DNA from: Acidobacteriota bacterium
GTDB taxonomy: Bacteria > Acidobacteriota > Terriglobia > UBA7540
Length of the DNA stretch: 64,000 nt
Assembly (NCBI GenBank): GCA_021787735.1
Contig: JAJYLL010000011.1
Coordinates: 1 to 64,000, forward strand
Direction of reading: 5' to 3'
In this document: one piece after another, positions 1-9,600 of the stretch
How positions within the stretch are numbered: position 1 is the first letter of the stretch
Layout: the number at the start of each line of letters is the position of its first letter
Made by a program: the position numbers and the translations under genes
Notes under the pieces: generated by a model
What the model was told of the DNA's origin: nothing
Databases searched by the model: none
The model's input: only the letters and a program-made list of their open reading frames with translations

Positions 1-2
1 GC

Positions 3-182
3 GATACGGTGGTTCTGCGGAATGAGCACGGCAGCTTCCGCGGGCGGGTCAAAATTGACCGCATCAAACCGGGAAGCCTGCAGGTCCACTGGCCGGAAGG
101 CAATGTGCTGATTGCTTCCGAGCGGCTTGATGAGAGCGGTGTACCGGATTACAATGCGGTCGTGGAAGTGTCGCGAAAGTAA
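3..182 (+). CDS. C-terminal fragment of a molybdopterin-dependent oxidoreductase (dinucleotide-binding domain), truncated by window edge
   Basis: Frame 3 reads DTVVLRNEHGSFRGRVKIDRIKPGSLQVHWPEGNVLIASERLDESGVPDYNAVVEVSRK*, typical of the C-terminal molybdopterin dinucleotide-binding domain; next to a MobB-like gene. Confidence 0.6.
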   Translation, partial: DTVVLRNEHGSFRGRVKIDRIKPGSLQVHWPEGNVLIASERLDESGVPDYNAVVEVSRK

Positions 183-218
183 AGCGTGGCTATCTATGGA
201 GCCTAGCCATCCGCTCGG

Positions 219-851
219 TTATTTTGCGGCCGGATGCGCGGCACTGCCCAAACCCAGCTTCTGCCTTACAAAATCAATCAGCTCATCACTCAATTCATCG
301 GGGCGAGAGAGAGGAAACGTGGGCTTGCTGGTAAGAATGGCGGGATCTATGCCGGGCCAGGCATCCCCGCTGCCACCCGACCCCAGCGTGACCAGCGCAT
401 CGGCCCGCTCCAGATATTTCCGCGCGGAGGCCTTAAAATCAGACTGCGAAGCATCAAGCACAAAAAGGTAGAGCGCGGGATCCAGGTGGCCCAGAACGCT
501 GTTGCTCTCGATCATGACCCACGGTTCGCCGCGCAATGCGCGCAGCAGCGCAGGAAAGGCGCGGGGGAGCTGCCCCAGGCGGACCCGCAGCCAAAAAGAG
601 CGGCGGGCGCCCGACTGGAGAAAGCGTCGAGTGTCGCCGCGCCCAATGCGCTCATGTTCTTCGGTCAGCACAAAGCCGTGCTCACCGGGGTCACAGGAGC
701 ATGACTCACCGTCAAGAGAACAGATGCCGTGCCCGTATTGTGTGATCTTCACCGCAGTCCAATCCGGCGGATGTACGCGGCGAATCAGCTGTGCCATCAC
801 GGATGTCTTGCCGATATTGCGGGAATGGCCGCCTACAACTAGCGTCATCAT
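219..851 (-). CDS. MobB-like P-loop NTPase (molybdopterin-guanine dinucleotide biosynthesis B-like)
   Basis: N-terminal VVGGHSRNIGKTSVMAQLIRR P-loop and overall size; adjacent molybdoenzyme C-terminus. Confidence 0.6.
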   Translation of the reverse strand: MMTLVVGGHSRNIGKTSVMAQLIRRVHPPDWTAVKITQYGHGICSLDGESCSCDPGEHGFVLTEEHERIGRGDTRRFLQSGARRSFWLRVRLGQLPRAFPALLRALRGEPWVMIESNSVLGHLDPALYLFVLDASQSDFKASARKYLERADALVTLGSGGSGDAWPGIDPAILTSKPTFPLSRPDELSDELIDFVRQKLGLGSAAHPAAK

Positions 852-1052
852 AGCTATGATTGCCGGAGAGTGCCGACTCGCCTACGGCACATAGAATCGG
901 ATTCGGGCGCGGCTTCGGGCCCGGTCAAGGCAATGAGGAGGCGGTAAAGCTTGGCGAGACCTCACGGGCGCTTGAGAGCGGCAGGGCACTGCCGCACAAA
1001 CCGGCACTGCCGCGAGGCGCTTCACTTCTCAACGAGGCGAAATCCAAACGCT

Positions 1053-1481
1053 TCAGGACTTGTGTTTCGCTTCTTCCGTTTCCTCAGACCTGTTCATGGG
1101 CCCGGGACCGGGCATGTGGCATTGACCGTCGAAATACCCGCCGGGCTCGATATAGAGAGAAGCTGTATAGATGTCGCCCAGCACGACCCCATTCGCCTTG
1201 ATCTCAATCTTTTCGGAGGCGCGAATCGTACCTTTGATTTTGCCGGCCACGCTAATGAAGCCTGTTCGGATTTCTCCCTCTACTTCGCCCTGTTCGGCAA
1301 GAATCACGGCGCCCGCGCAGTCCACTTCGCCTTTCAGGTGCGTGTTGATGCGAACCATGCCGGAAGCGACGGTCATCTTACCTTCGAATTCAATTCCGGG
1401 CTCCAGCAGACCAACGAGTTCCTGGTCAGCCAGAGGGTTCGATCCCCGTCTCCGGAAGAGTTCACTGAGCTTCGCCGCCAT
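1053..1481 (-). CDS. Bactofilin (polymer-forming cytoskeletal protein)
   Basis: Beta-helical repeats GEVDCAGAVILAEQGEVEGEIRTGFISVAGKIKGTIRASEKIEIKANGVVLGDIYTASLYIEPGGYFDG. Confidence 0.85.
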   Translation of the reverse strand: MAAKLSELFRRRGSNPLADQELVGLLEPGIEFEGKMTVASGMVRINTHLKGEVDCAGAVILAEQGEVEGEIRTGFISVAGKIKGTIRASEKIEIKANGVVLGDIYTASLYIEPGGYFDGQCHMPGPGPMNRSEETEEAKHKS

Positions 1482-1560
1482 TACATCCTCCCTTTTAGAT
1501 TGTAAATTATTGAATAGGTCATACGTAACAATGCTATATTAACTAATAGTATATTGCAGG

Positions 1561-2421
1561 TTAAGGGCGAATTATCCAGTCATAAATACGACTCAGATCC
1601 TCCGAGGAGAAGTAGCTGATTTCAATCCTTCCCCGGCGTTCGCTTCCAACCACCTTCACCCGCGTTCCGAGAGCGCGCTCCAGCTCAAGCACAGCCGCTC
1701 GAAGGTTCGGATCCATCTTGGGAACTGATTTCGGATCGGATTTCCCCTGCCCGTTTGTTCGCGGAGCAACGAGATTCTCCAGGTTTCTGACGGAAAGGCC
1801 TTTTTTGATGACAGCCGCAGCCAGTTTTGTCTGGGCCTCCGGAGAATTTACTGCAAGCAGCGCGCGCGCGTGGCCGGCCGAAATCTTGTCTTCCAGCAGA
1901 AGCTTCTGGACGTTTGGAGGCAAACCCAGAAGGCGAAGGGTGTTGGTTACTGTCGTTCGGTTGACTCCAAGCCGCTCTGCGATCTGTTCGTGTGTCAAAT
2001 GGAATTCCTGTTGGAGCCGCTCATAAGCTCGAGCAATCTCCAAAGGATTGAGAGCCTCCCGGAGAAGGTTTTCGGCAAGCGCGAGTTCAAGAGCTTCGGT
2101 GTCATCGATATCGCGGATTACGGCCGGCACTTTGTCAAGCCCGGCTTTGCCTGCGGCTCGCCAGCGGCGCTCCCCGGCCACGAGCTGATAGCGCTCCCCA
2201 TTCGGACGAACAAGGATGGGTTGAATCAACCCGCTCGCCCGGATGGAGGAGGCAAGCTCCTCCAAGCCATCCAGAGGCAATTGCGTCCGTGGCTGGAACG
2301 GATTCGGGTCAATGAGGTTCAGCGGTAGCTGGTCAAGGCCTGCAGCAGTTGCAGGTGCCGGCGCAGCCTCAGTTTCCCGCAACAGGGCGTTCAAGCCGCG
2401 CCCCAGCGCCTTTCTGGTCAT
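1561..2421 (-). CDS. parB: Chromosome partitioning protein ParB
   Basis: RKALGRGLNALL start, NPFQPR, GERRWRAA, ALAENLLREALNPLEIARAYERL and HTH. Confidence 0.95.
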   Translation of the reverse strand: MTRKALGRGLNALLRETEAAPAPATAAGLDQLPLNLIDPNPFQPRTQLPLDGLEELASSIRASGLIQPILVRPNGERYQLVAGERRWRAAGKAGLDKVPAVIRDIDDTEALELALAENLLREALNPLEIARAYERLQQEFHLTHEQIAERLGVNRTTVTNTLRLLGLPPNVQKLLLEDKISAGHARALLAVNSPEAQTKLAAAVIKKGLSVRNLENLVAPRTNGQGKSDPKSVPKMDPNLRAAVLELERALGTRVKVVGSERRGRIEISYFSSEDLSRIYDWIIRP

Positions 2422-3175
2422 GGCTTATAACCTCTTTAGCAAGTTTAACATAGCTTTCGGAACCTCGGCATTCCGGATCATAAAGAAGCACAGGCTTACC
2501 ATAGCTTGGTGCCTCCGCCAGGCGGACGTTACGCGGGATCATCGTCTCGAAGACCTGGTCACCGAAAAAGTCCTTCAGATCGTCCCGGACCTGATGCGAG
2601 AGGTTCGTTCTGTCGTCGAACATTGTCAGAAGGATGCCTTCGATAGCCAGTTTTGGGTTGTGGGTCCTCCGAATGCGAATAAGCGTGTCGAGAAGCTCAG
2701 ACACGCCTTCGAGCGCAAAGTATTCGCATTGAATAGGGACGAGGACTGAATCTGCGGCTACCAGCGCATTGAGCGTCAACAGGTCGAGCGCCGGTGGGCA
2801 ATCGAGCAGCGTGTAGTTGAAGCGATCTCTGATGGGGGCCAGTCTTTCACGGAGGACCTGCTCACGGCCGGGCTTGGCAACAAGTTCGACGTTGGCTCCG
2901 ACGAGATTCTTGTCAGAAGGAACCAGCTGTATGCCTTCGGCCGGACCCTGAAGGATGAGATCAGCTAACGGAGCATCCAGGATCAAGGAATGGTAGAGCG
3001 ATCGACGGGACGGATCTTTCGGAAAGCCGAAGCCGCTTGTAGTGTTCCCTTGCGGGTCGCAGTCGATGACCAGCGTCCACATGTCCTGAGCAGCGAGGGA
3101 TGCGGCAAGGTTGATGGCCGTCGTAGTCTTGCCAACGCCACCCTTCTGATTGGCAATTGCTATAACACGTCCCAT
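2369..3175 (-). CDS. parA: Chromosome partitioning ATPase ParA/Soj
   Basis: MGRVIAIANQKGGVGKTTTAINLAASLA deviant Walker A; upstream of and overlapping parB; start assigned to the MGRV Met. Confidence 0.95.
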   Translation of the reverse strand: MGRVIAIANQKGGVGKTTTAINLAASLAAQDMWTLVIDCDPQGNTTSGFGFPKDPSRRSLYHSLILDAPLADLILQGPAEGIQLVPSDKNLVGANVELVAKPGREQVLRERLAPIRDRFNYTLLDCPPALDLLTLNALVAADSVLVPIQCEYFALEGVSELLDTLIRIRRTHNPKLAIEGILLTMFDDRTNLSHQVRDDLKDFFGDQVFETMIPRNVRLAEAPSYGKPVLLYDPECRGSESYVKLAKEVISHDQKGAGARLERPVAGN

Positions 3176-3247
3176 AGTACTTCCAATCAAGAGCAATGAG
3201 GATGAGAAGCTATCAGAGCAAATGCCTCAAAGCAAGCATAAACGTGA

Positions 3248-3263
3248 TGTTTCACGTGAAGCA
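3248..3263. promoter_or_regulatory. parS-like site TGTTTCACGTGAAGCA
   Basis: 15/16 match to consensus TGTTTCACGTGAAACA, directly upstream of parA. Confidence 0.85.
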
Positions 3264-3313
3264 TGGATCCGGTCAGATAAATTACCTAGTCTTTGGTGCC
3301 AGAATTCGACAAC

Positions 3314-4045
3314 TTACACATTACCTGAGCGATGTATTTTCCCGGCCAGGATTTGCCTATCATGGCTTGCAGGGATCGTGACGAGATTGAACCGTTCAAC
3401 CGTTCTCGCCATTTCCTTGATCTGCCCGATCTGCTGGTTCCCGACCCAAAGACAGATTATCCCGCCTGGCTTGAGCAGCGCCTCGGCTGCGGGGACCAGT
3501 GATTCAAGTCCACCTACCGCCCGAGCTGTAATGATATCAAATCCGCCCGCACTCTCGCTTCGGCAAAACTCTTCAACCCGGGTGCCAACCACACGCACCG
3601 GTCCCAGATCACAGGCCCTTGCGGCTTCCTTCAGGAACGCCCGCTTCTTGGCCACTGGTTCGAGCAGGGTCACCTCCAACTCCGGGGCAATCAGCTTAAC
3701 AGCCAACCCGGGGAAACCAGCACCACTCCCGATATCGAGCAGCCGGCCTTGCAGCGGGGCAACTTTGGACAGGAGGAAGCTCTCACCGAAGTGCCTTGTG
3801 ATGCACTCCTCCTCGGTGCGGACCGAAGTTAAATTGATCTTCCGGTTCCATCGCATCAGAAGATCGAGATAGACAAGGAGCTTGTCAATCTCACTGCCGG
3901 AAAGGGAAACCCCAAATGGGGCGAGCAGTTCTAGCGCAGCATTCCTGGAAACCATCAAAAGGCATTGTAGAATACGGCGCGGAGTCTGGCAACCGGACGG
4001 ATGAGAGCGGGCCAACCCGAAATCTCCGTGGACGGCATGCACCAT
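3314..4045 (-). CDS. rsmG: 16S rRNA (guanine(527)-N(7))-methyltransferase RsmG (start uncertain, possibly the internal MVSRNAAL Met)
   Basis: LLMRWNRKINLTSVRTEEECITRHFGESFLL and LLDIGSGAGFPGLAVKLIAPELEVTLLEPVAKKRAFL. Confidence 0.93.
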   Translation of the reverse strand: MVHAVHGDFGLARSHPSGCQTPRRILQCLLMVSRNAALELLAPFGVSLSGSEIDKLLVYLDLLMRWNRKINLTSVRTEEECITRHFGESFLLSKVAPLQGRLLDIGSGAGFPGLAVKLIAPELEVTLLEPVAKKRAFLKEAARACDLGPVRVVGTRVEEFCRSESAGGFDIITARAVGGLESLVPAAEALLKPGGIICLWVGNQQIGQIKEMARTVERFNLVTIPASHDRQILAGKIHRSGNV

Positions 4046-4058
4046 AGACCCTCAAGGC

Positions 4059-4433
4059 ATGGAATCATGCCATACAATGTTTCACGTGAAACCATCGCCA
4101 TTACAGGCATGGAACAACACTCTCTGGAATTGCCCTAGTCGAGCCTATCGCGCTAGCCTCGTGCGAGCACCGCAGGCCGTGGCCGGCGAGCTGGCAGAAC
4201 ACGCAATCTGCATCGCCACAAACCCACGCGACTCCTTCTTATTCCTCGCCACCGCTGCCTACAGTTGCCACCTGCTGAGCGGCATCCTTGCTCTCTTCTA
4301 CCTGGTCTTCCGCACCCTCTCGAACATCAACACTCGCCGCAACCGCATTGCTGTTGACATCACGGCCATTTACTGGCATTTTATGGACGGCCGCTGGATT
4401 CACCTTCTCCTTCTGCGGGCACTGAACCTGTAA
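4059..4433 (+). pseudogene. 5'-truncated, degenerate cytochrome c oxidase subunit III relic
   Basis: C-terminus IATNPRDSFLFLATAAYSCHLLSGILALFYLVFR...VDITAIYWHFMDGRWIHLLLLRAL resembles the last two TM helices of COX III; N-terminal helices absent. Confidence 0.7.
4078..4093. promoter_or_regulatory. parS-like site TGTTTCACGTGAAACC
   Basis: 15/16 match to consensus parS. Confidence 0.9.
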
Positions 4434-4820
4434 TGCCGATCTCTCCCTGCCAACCTGCCCTTTCAAGATCAATGTCACAAACGGACAGACTAGTGATAAA
4501 ATCTCTACGTTCGACCTTAGGGGCAGTGTGTGATTTCAAAGTTCGGAGGGGCTCCGAACATAAAGTTCCGAAATTGAAGACATCGGAAGCTTAGCCAGGG
4601 CTTTTCGTTCTCGGCTTGCATTGATGGCTCTTACGGGTTCCGTTTGGTTGTGAACCAACCGCAGCCCGGCTTCTTCGCCACAATATCACCGACGAGCCCT
4701 CTAGCTAGTCGAATGCTCGTCCCCGATGCAGGCGCGCTTTTGCCCTTCACGCGCCCGGTGGGATTTGCAGCCTCTCCTACCAATAAGAGGCTTGACGTAA
4801 GGGCCAGACAGAGTTGCAAA

Positions 4821-5744
4821 ATGAGTATGGCAGTGGGCAAAAGAAACCAGAGCATCGCCCCCAGAAATCTAACTGGAATCCTTCTCGGCAGGCTCAGAGA
4901 CTATTGGGTGCTGACGAAGCCCGAAGTCAATTTCCTTGTCGTGATGAGCACACTGGCGGGTTACTATGTCGCCCTGCGCGGCCCATTGGATATTTCCCTG
5001 CTCCTGAACACGCTCCTGGGAACGCTGCTGGTCGCCAGCGGCACCGGCACACTGAATCAATATATGGAACGCAAGTCCGACGCTTTCATGCGCCGGACTG
5101 TGCGCCGCCCCTTGCCGGCGGGCCGCATCAACCCGCTGGAGGCGCTTATCTTCGGCATCTTGCTGGCCATCGGCGGCGGGCTGCTGCTCTCGATTGAGGT
5201 CAATCCAGTGGCCAGTACTCTGGCTCTCCTCACACTGATTAATTATCTGTTGATTTATACCCCGCTAAAGAAGAAAACTGCGCTGTGCACCCTGATCGGC
5301 GCTTTTCCGGGGGCCATGCCTCCGCTGATCGGATGGGCGGCGGCGCGCGGCAGTTTGGACGCCGAATCCCTGATTCTCTACTCGATTCTTTTCCTCTGGC
5401 AGTTTCCCCACTTTCTGGCGATTGCCTGGATGTATCGCGAAGACTATTCGCGAGCGGGTCTGCGCATGCTGCCGCCGGATGATTTGGACGGCCGGCTGAC
5501 CAGCCGCCAGATCATCGCTTTTCTAGTGGCCCTTATTGTGGTGAGCCTGGTCCCACCCTTGATCGGACAGGTCGGAAAGCTTTACCTGTTCGGCGCAGTA
5601 GTGCTGGGTTCCTATTTCCTGCTCCACGGCGCGCGCCTGGCGCGCAACCGGACCAATGCGCTGGCAAGGCGACTGGTGCTGGCCTCCGTTCTTTACCTTC
5701 CGCTGGTGTTTGGTCTCATGATGTTTGACAAGGTTCGGTCCTGA
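4821..5744 (+). CDS. ctaB: Protoheme IX farnesyltransferase (heme O synthase); ORF extends 5' to 4644
   Basis: DYWVLTKPEVNFLVVMSTLAGYY, GTGTLNQYMERKSDAFMRRTVRRPLPAGRI, YREDYSRAGLRMLP. Confidence 0.93.
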   Translation: MSMAVGKRNQSIAPRNLTGILLGRLRDYWVLTKPEVNFLVVMSTLAGYYVALRGPLDISLLLNTLLGTLLVASGTGTLNQYMERKSDAFMRRTVRRPLPAGRINPLEALIFGILLAIGGGLLLSIEVNPVASTLALLTLINYLLIYTPLKKKTALCTLIGAFPGAMPPLIGWAAARGSLDAESLILYSILFLWQFPHFLAIAWMYREDYSRAGLRMLPPDDLDGRLTSRQIIAFLVALIVVSLVPPLIGQVGKLYLFGAVVLGSYFLLHGARLARNRTNALARRLVLASVLYLPLVFGLMMFDKVRS

Positions 5745-5749
5745 CCGTC

Positions 5750-6172
5750 ATGGTTTCTCACATTCCCGCCATCGAAGCCTGTCTCAACACTCTCAGTGCC
5801 CTGTTGCTGGCCACGGGCTATGTTTTCATTCGAAGAAAACAGATTCAGGCCCACAAGATTTGCATGTTGTCGGCATTCGCCGCCTCAGCCCTGTTCCTGA
5901 TCTTCTATCTGGCCGACCATTATCTGCGCGGGATCGTCTATTTCCACGGACACGGAGCGATCCGCACTTTTTATCTCGCCCTGTTGGCAACGCACTCAGC
6001 CCTAGCGGCCGCCATTGTCCCCCTGGCCCTGATCACGCTCTACCGCGCCTGGCGCCAACGCTTTGCCCTTCACAAGCGGATTGCAAGATGGACGCTCCCC
6101 ATCTGGCTCTACGTCTCTGTCACCGGAGTGGTTGTTTACTGGATGCTTTATCACCTCTACCGGCCCACCTGA
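5750..6172 (+). CDS. DUF420 membrane protein
   Basis: MVSHIPAIEACLNTLSALLLATGYVFIRRKQIQAHKICMLSAF...HKRIARWTLPIWLYVSVTGVVVYWMLYHLY; next to ctaB. Confidence 0.85.
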   Translation: MVSHIPAIEACLNTLSALLLATGYVFIRRKQIQAHKICMLSAFAASALFLIFYLADHYLRGIVYFHGHGAIRTFYLALLATHSALAAAIVPLALITLYRAWRQRFALHKRIARWTLPIWLYVSVTGVVVYWMLYHLYRPT

Positions 6173-6360
6173 GTGGCCCTGCGCGGACGGTCTGCCGGGC
6201 CATCTTCGCTGGCCCAATCCGAGACAGCGTATCCCCACGATTCCCCGTAGAAGTTATCCTTATCTCTTAGGCTTCATTTACGCCTTGCGGCGGTAGCGAA
6301 AATCGGTGAGAATTGCCCGGCTGCAAAATGCGATGCGTCAACGGAATGAGGACCCCCGAC

Positions 6361-8844
6361 ATGAAAACTCACCTCAAGGTAAATGGATGGACTTACGCAG
6401 GCCTCTTTATGGTCACTCTAGCCACTCTGATGAACGAGATTTTGCTGACGCGCATCTTCAGCGTGACAATGTGGTACAACTTTGCCTTTGTAGCTATTTC
6501 CGTTGCGCTGTTTGGGATGACCTTGGGAGCTCTCCGCGTCTATCTCTCACCCGATTATTTTGCCGAAGAATTGACTAATACCCACATGGCTTACAGTTCG
6601 CTGCTCCTTGCCGTATCTATTGTGCTCAGTTTTTTGGTAGTAGCGAACATCCCATTTTTCTATGCCATGTCCTTCTGGAGTGCTGTATCCATTGCCTTGA
6701 TTTACTCTGTTTGTACGCTTTCTTTTTTCTTTAGCGGGGTCTGCGTCTGCCTGGCCCTTACGCGATTTCCGCGATCCATCAGCCGTTTGTACTCGGCCGA
6801 CCTCATTGGGGCAGCGACGGGCTGTGTATTACTCATTTATGTTCTCCGCGTTACAGACGGTCCCACGGCTGTTTTCATTGTGGCGGGTGCCGCAGCCCTC
6901 GGATCGTTTTTCTTCTCCATGCAGAAAGACGTTCCAAGATTCAAGCTCATCGCTCTCGTTGCCTGTCTTGGATTCACGGGCTTTGCCCTTGCAAACACCT
7001 TACCGGTGTTGCACCAGAAGGGACTCATTCATTTGAAATGGGCCAAAGGCCGGAGGCAAGGTCCAGCTCTGTACGTAAGGTGGAACTCCTTTTCGCGGGT
7101 GAGGATCACTGGGGATCCCACAAAACCGCTGCCTCCGATGGGATGGGGCCTCAGCTCAGTTTGCCCTTGTCAGTCACCGGTCCCCCAGCTCGCGATAAGA
7201 ATCGACGCTAACGCCTTCACCCTGATGACGCACTTCAACGGAGATTTTAGCAATTTAGGCTTCCTGCGATATGACGTCACTAACGTCGTCCATTACATCC
7301 GCCCCAACTCACGAGTGTTAATTGTTGGCGTGGGTGGGGGGCGCGATGTTCTTTCCGCGTTGGATTTTCAGCAACCCGAGATCGTCGGCGTTGAAATGAA
7401 CGGCGCGATTCTAGACGCCGTGAACAAAAGGTTTGGCGACTTTGCCGGACATCTGGACCGGTTGCCTCAGGTCAAATTCGTCCACGACGAAGCACGCAGC
7501 TACATAACGCGCCAAAAGCAGCACTTTGACATTATCCAGATTTCGCTTGTCGATACATGGGCGGCCACAGCGGCGGGAGCCCTGGTGCTTTCCGAAGACT
7601 CGCTTTACACGGTCAATGCCTGGCAGGTGTTTCTCCGCCATCTTACTTCTCGCGGCGTGCTCAGTGTTTCCCGATGGTATGGGCCAGCGTTTCCTTACAG
7701 CATGTATCGACTTGTTTCAATGTCTAATGCCGCGCTTCGAAAGATGGGGGTTCGAGAACCCAGAAACCACATCATCGCCGTCTGGAACATGCCGAAAGTC
7801 GTCTCTGGAAATACAGCCCCCACCATTGGCACGTTGTTGGTAAGTCGTGATCCCTTCTCAAACAAGGATCTGGACAGGGTCAACGCTGTTGCGCGAAAAC
7901 TGAACTTTCAGATCCTCCTCAGTCCGCGTTACGCACTAAATCCCACCTTCGCAAGCCTGGCATCCTCAAGCAGTCTGCCCTCGTCGCTAGCCGCTCTTCC
8001 CATCAATCTTGCTCCGCCCACAGACAACCAGCCGTTTTTTTTCTACTGGGTCCGCCTTCGCGACGTGTTCAATTCACAGATGTGGCACAGCCCTGGGACA
8101 GGAAGTAACTGGAACACGGTTTTCATATTGGCCAGCCTCCTGCTAATTGTCACTGTGCTGACTATCCTCTGTATCGTTGTTCCCTTAATCCTCAGGAAGC
8201 CCATGAATAAGGGAACTCGTTCTTGGCCTACCTTGGCATTCTTTGCGGCGATCGGGATGGGTTTCATGCTGATCGAAATCTCGCAGATGCAGCGGCTCAT
8301 GATCTTTCTTGGGAATCCGGTCTACAGCCTTTCAGTCGTTCTATTTGCACTCTTGCTATCGACTGGTTTGGGAAGCTATTTCACCAGGAATATCCACGAA
8401 AATGGCCTTCGGGTAAAGGGCCTTAGAAGGTTGAGTGCCTTACTGGGCGTACTCTTCCTGTTCGGATTAGTGACACCTGCTGTAATGGGCCATTATGCGG
8501 CTTCTACGACTCCGGTCAGGATAATCATTGCCGTGTGCGTTCTTTTCCCTCTCGGGTTTCTGATGGGTATGCCATTTCCTTTGGGCTTCAAACAAGCCTC
8601 ATTGAATTCCCCGTCCTTGACTCCTTGGTTGTGGGGAATTAATGGCGCAACTTCCGTCTATGCGTCTGTATTGGCTATTGTGATCGCTCTAACTAGTGGG
8701 ATTTCTGCATCTTTCTGGTCGGGCTTTGTGTGCTACGCACTGGCACTGGTGTGCTTTCTCTGGGCTTCCCATAGAAATGCTCTCACGAGCATGGTTGGAC
8801 CCGAGGAGCCTTCCCACGAAGAGACCTCCCTGAGCGCAACTTGA
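6361..8844 (+). CDS. Large membrane protein with spermidine synthase-like (SAM-binding) domain; ORF extends 5' to 6313
   Basis: Multiple TM helices flank VLIVGVGGGRDVLSALDFQQPEIVGVEMN and FDIIQISLVDTWAATAAGALVLSEDSLYT. Confidence 0.75.
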   Translation: MKTHLKVNGWTYAGLFMVTLATLMNEILLTRIFSVTMWYNFAFVAISVALFGMTLGALRVYLSPDYFAEELTNTHMAYSSLLLAVSIVLSFLVVANIPFFYAMSFWSAVSIALIYSVCTLSFFFSGVCVCLALTRFPRSISRLYSADLIGAATGCVLLIYVLRVTDGPTAVFIVAGAAALGSFFFSMQKDVPRFKLIALVACLGFTGFALANTLPVLHQKGLIHLKWAKGRRQGPALYVRWNSFSRVRITGDPTKPLPPMGWGLSSVCPCQSPVPQLAIRIDANAFTLMTHFNGDFSNLGFLRYDVTNVVHYIRPNSRVLIVGVGGGRDVLSALDFQQPEIVGVEMNGAILDAVNKRFGDFAGHLDRLPQVKFVHDEARSYITRQKQHFDIIQISLVDTWAATAAGALVLSEDSLYTVNAWQVFLRHLTSRGVLSVSRWYGPAFPYSMYRLVSMSNAALRKMGVREPRNHIIAVWNMPKVVSGNTAPTIGTLLVSRDPFSNKDLDRVNAVARKLNFQILLSPRYALNPTFASLASSSSLPSSLAALPINLAPPTDNQPFFFYWVRLRDVFNSQMWHSPGTGSNWNTVFILASLLLIVTVLTILCIVVPLILRKPMNKGTRSWPTLAFFAAIGMGFMLIEISQMQRLMIFLGNPVYSLSVVLFALLLSTGLGSYFTRNIHENGLRVKGLRRLSALLGVLFLFGLVTPAVMGHYAASTTPVRIIIAVCVLFPLGFLMGMPFPLGFKQASLNSPSLTPWLWGINGATSVYASVLAIVIALTSGISASFWSGFVCYALALVCFLWASHRNALTSMVGPEEPSHEETSLSAT

Positions 8845-9103
8845 CATTAACCTGGAATTGCGGTGGAGGCATAAGGTGCTTCCTTGACGCGTACCATGGC
8901 GAACACAACTGTCCTTTCAGCACAGACCTATCATAAGTTGAGGAGCTGGAGTCGGATTCTCAAGGATCCGCACACTTACTAAGGTGAGGACAGTCGGTTT
9001 TGTGTTTCAATAGTGGGTTGCGGCGCTCGCGGGGCGAGCGGAAAAGCTATACACCGCTCGAACTTATTTTCAGCTTCAAAATCATCTTCAGAGGCGAAGG
9101 ACC

Positions 9104-9538
9104 ATGAACACTTTATTGGCGTGGACGCTGGTGTTTCACATCCTGGGCATTGTCTTCTGGCTGGGGAGCCTTCTTGCGGTCACTCACATTCTGGCTACTG
9201 ACGCCGACGCGGAGTCGGAAGAAGTCCACGATGCCCTGAACCGTCTGGAGGGAAAGTTGTTCAAAGGCATTGCCCATCCGGGAGCCATCATCACTGTGAT
9301 CTCCGGCGGCGTCCTGATCTCGACGAACCCTCAGTATTACGCGCACGCGGCGTGGTTCCACGTCAAACTGTTTCTGGTGGTCATACTGATCGCGCTGGAC
9401 GTCATCACCTACATACGCGCCAGGGCTTTTCATGCCGGCAAGATCACGCTGCGGCGCAAAGAATGCATGATGCTTCACGGCGGCATCGCCCTGATGTTCA
9501 TCGGAATTCTGGTTATGGTCCTGATCAGACCATTCTAG
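9104..9538 (+). CDS. HemJ/CopD-like small integral membrane protein
   Basis: LVFHILGIVFWLGSLLAVTHIL...GAIITVISGGVLI...WFHVKLFLVVILIALDV. Confidence 0.6.
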   Translation: MNTLLAWTLVFHILGIVFWLGSLLAVTHILATDADAESEEVHDALNRLEGKLFKGIAHPGAIITVISGGVLISTNPQYYAHAAWFHVKLFLVVILIALDVITYIRARAFHAGKITLRRKECMMLHGGIALMFIGILVMVLIRPF

Positions 9539-9600
9539 CAAGTACCTTTGTTTTCAAATTGTTGTGATACTTTTCAAAGTTCTCAATCTCGGAGGTACCC

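Noticed and set aside
978-995. GCGGCAG-GGCA-CTGCCGC hairpin as a terminator
   Set aside because: Stem is real but there is no T run on either side; insufficient to call.
1435-1465. tRNA T-arm-like GGTTCGATCCCCGTC
   Set aside because: Lies within the bactofilin coding sequence and does not form a T-stem.
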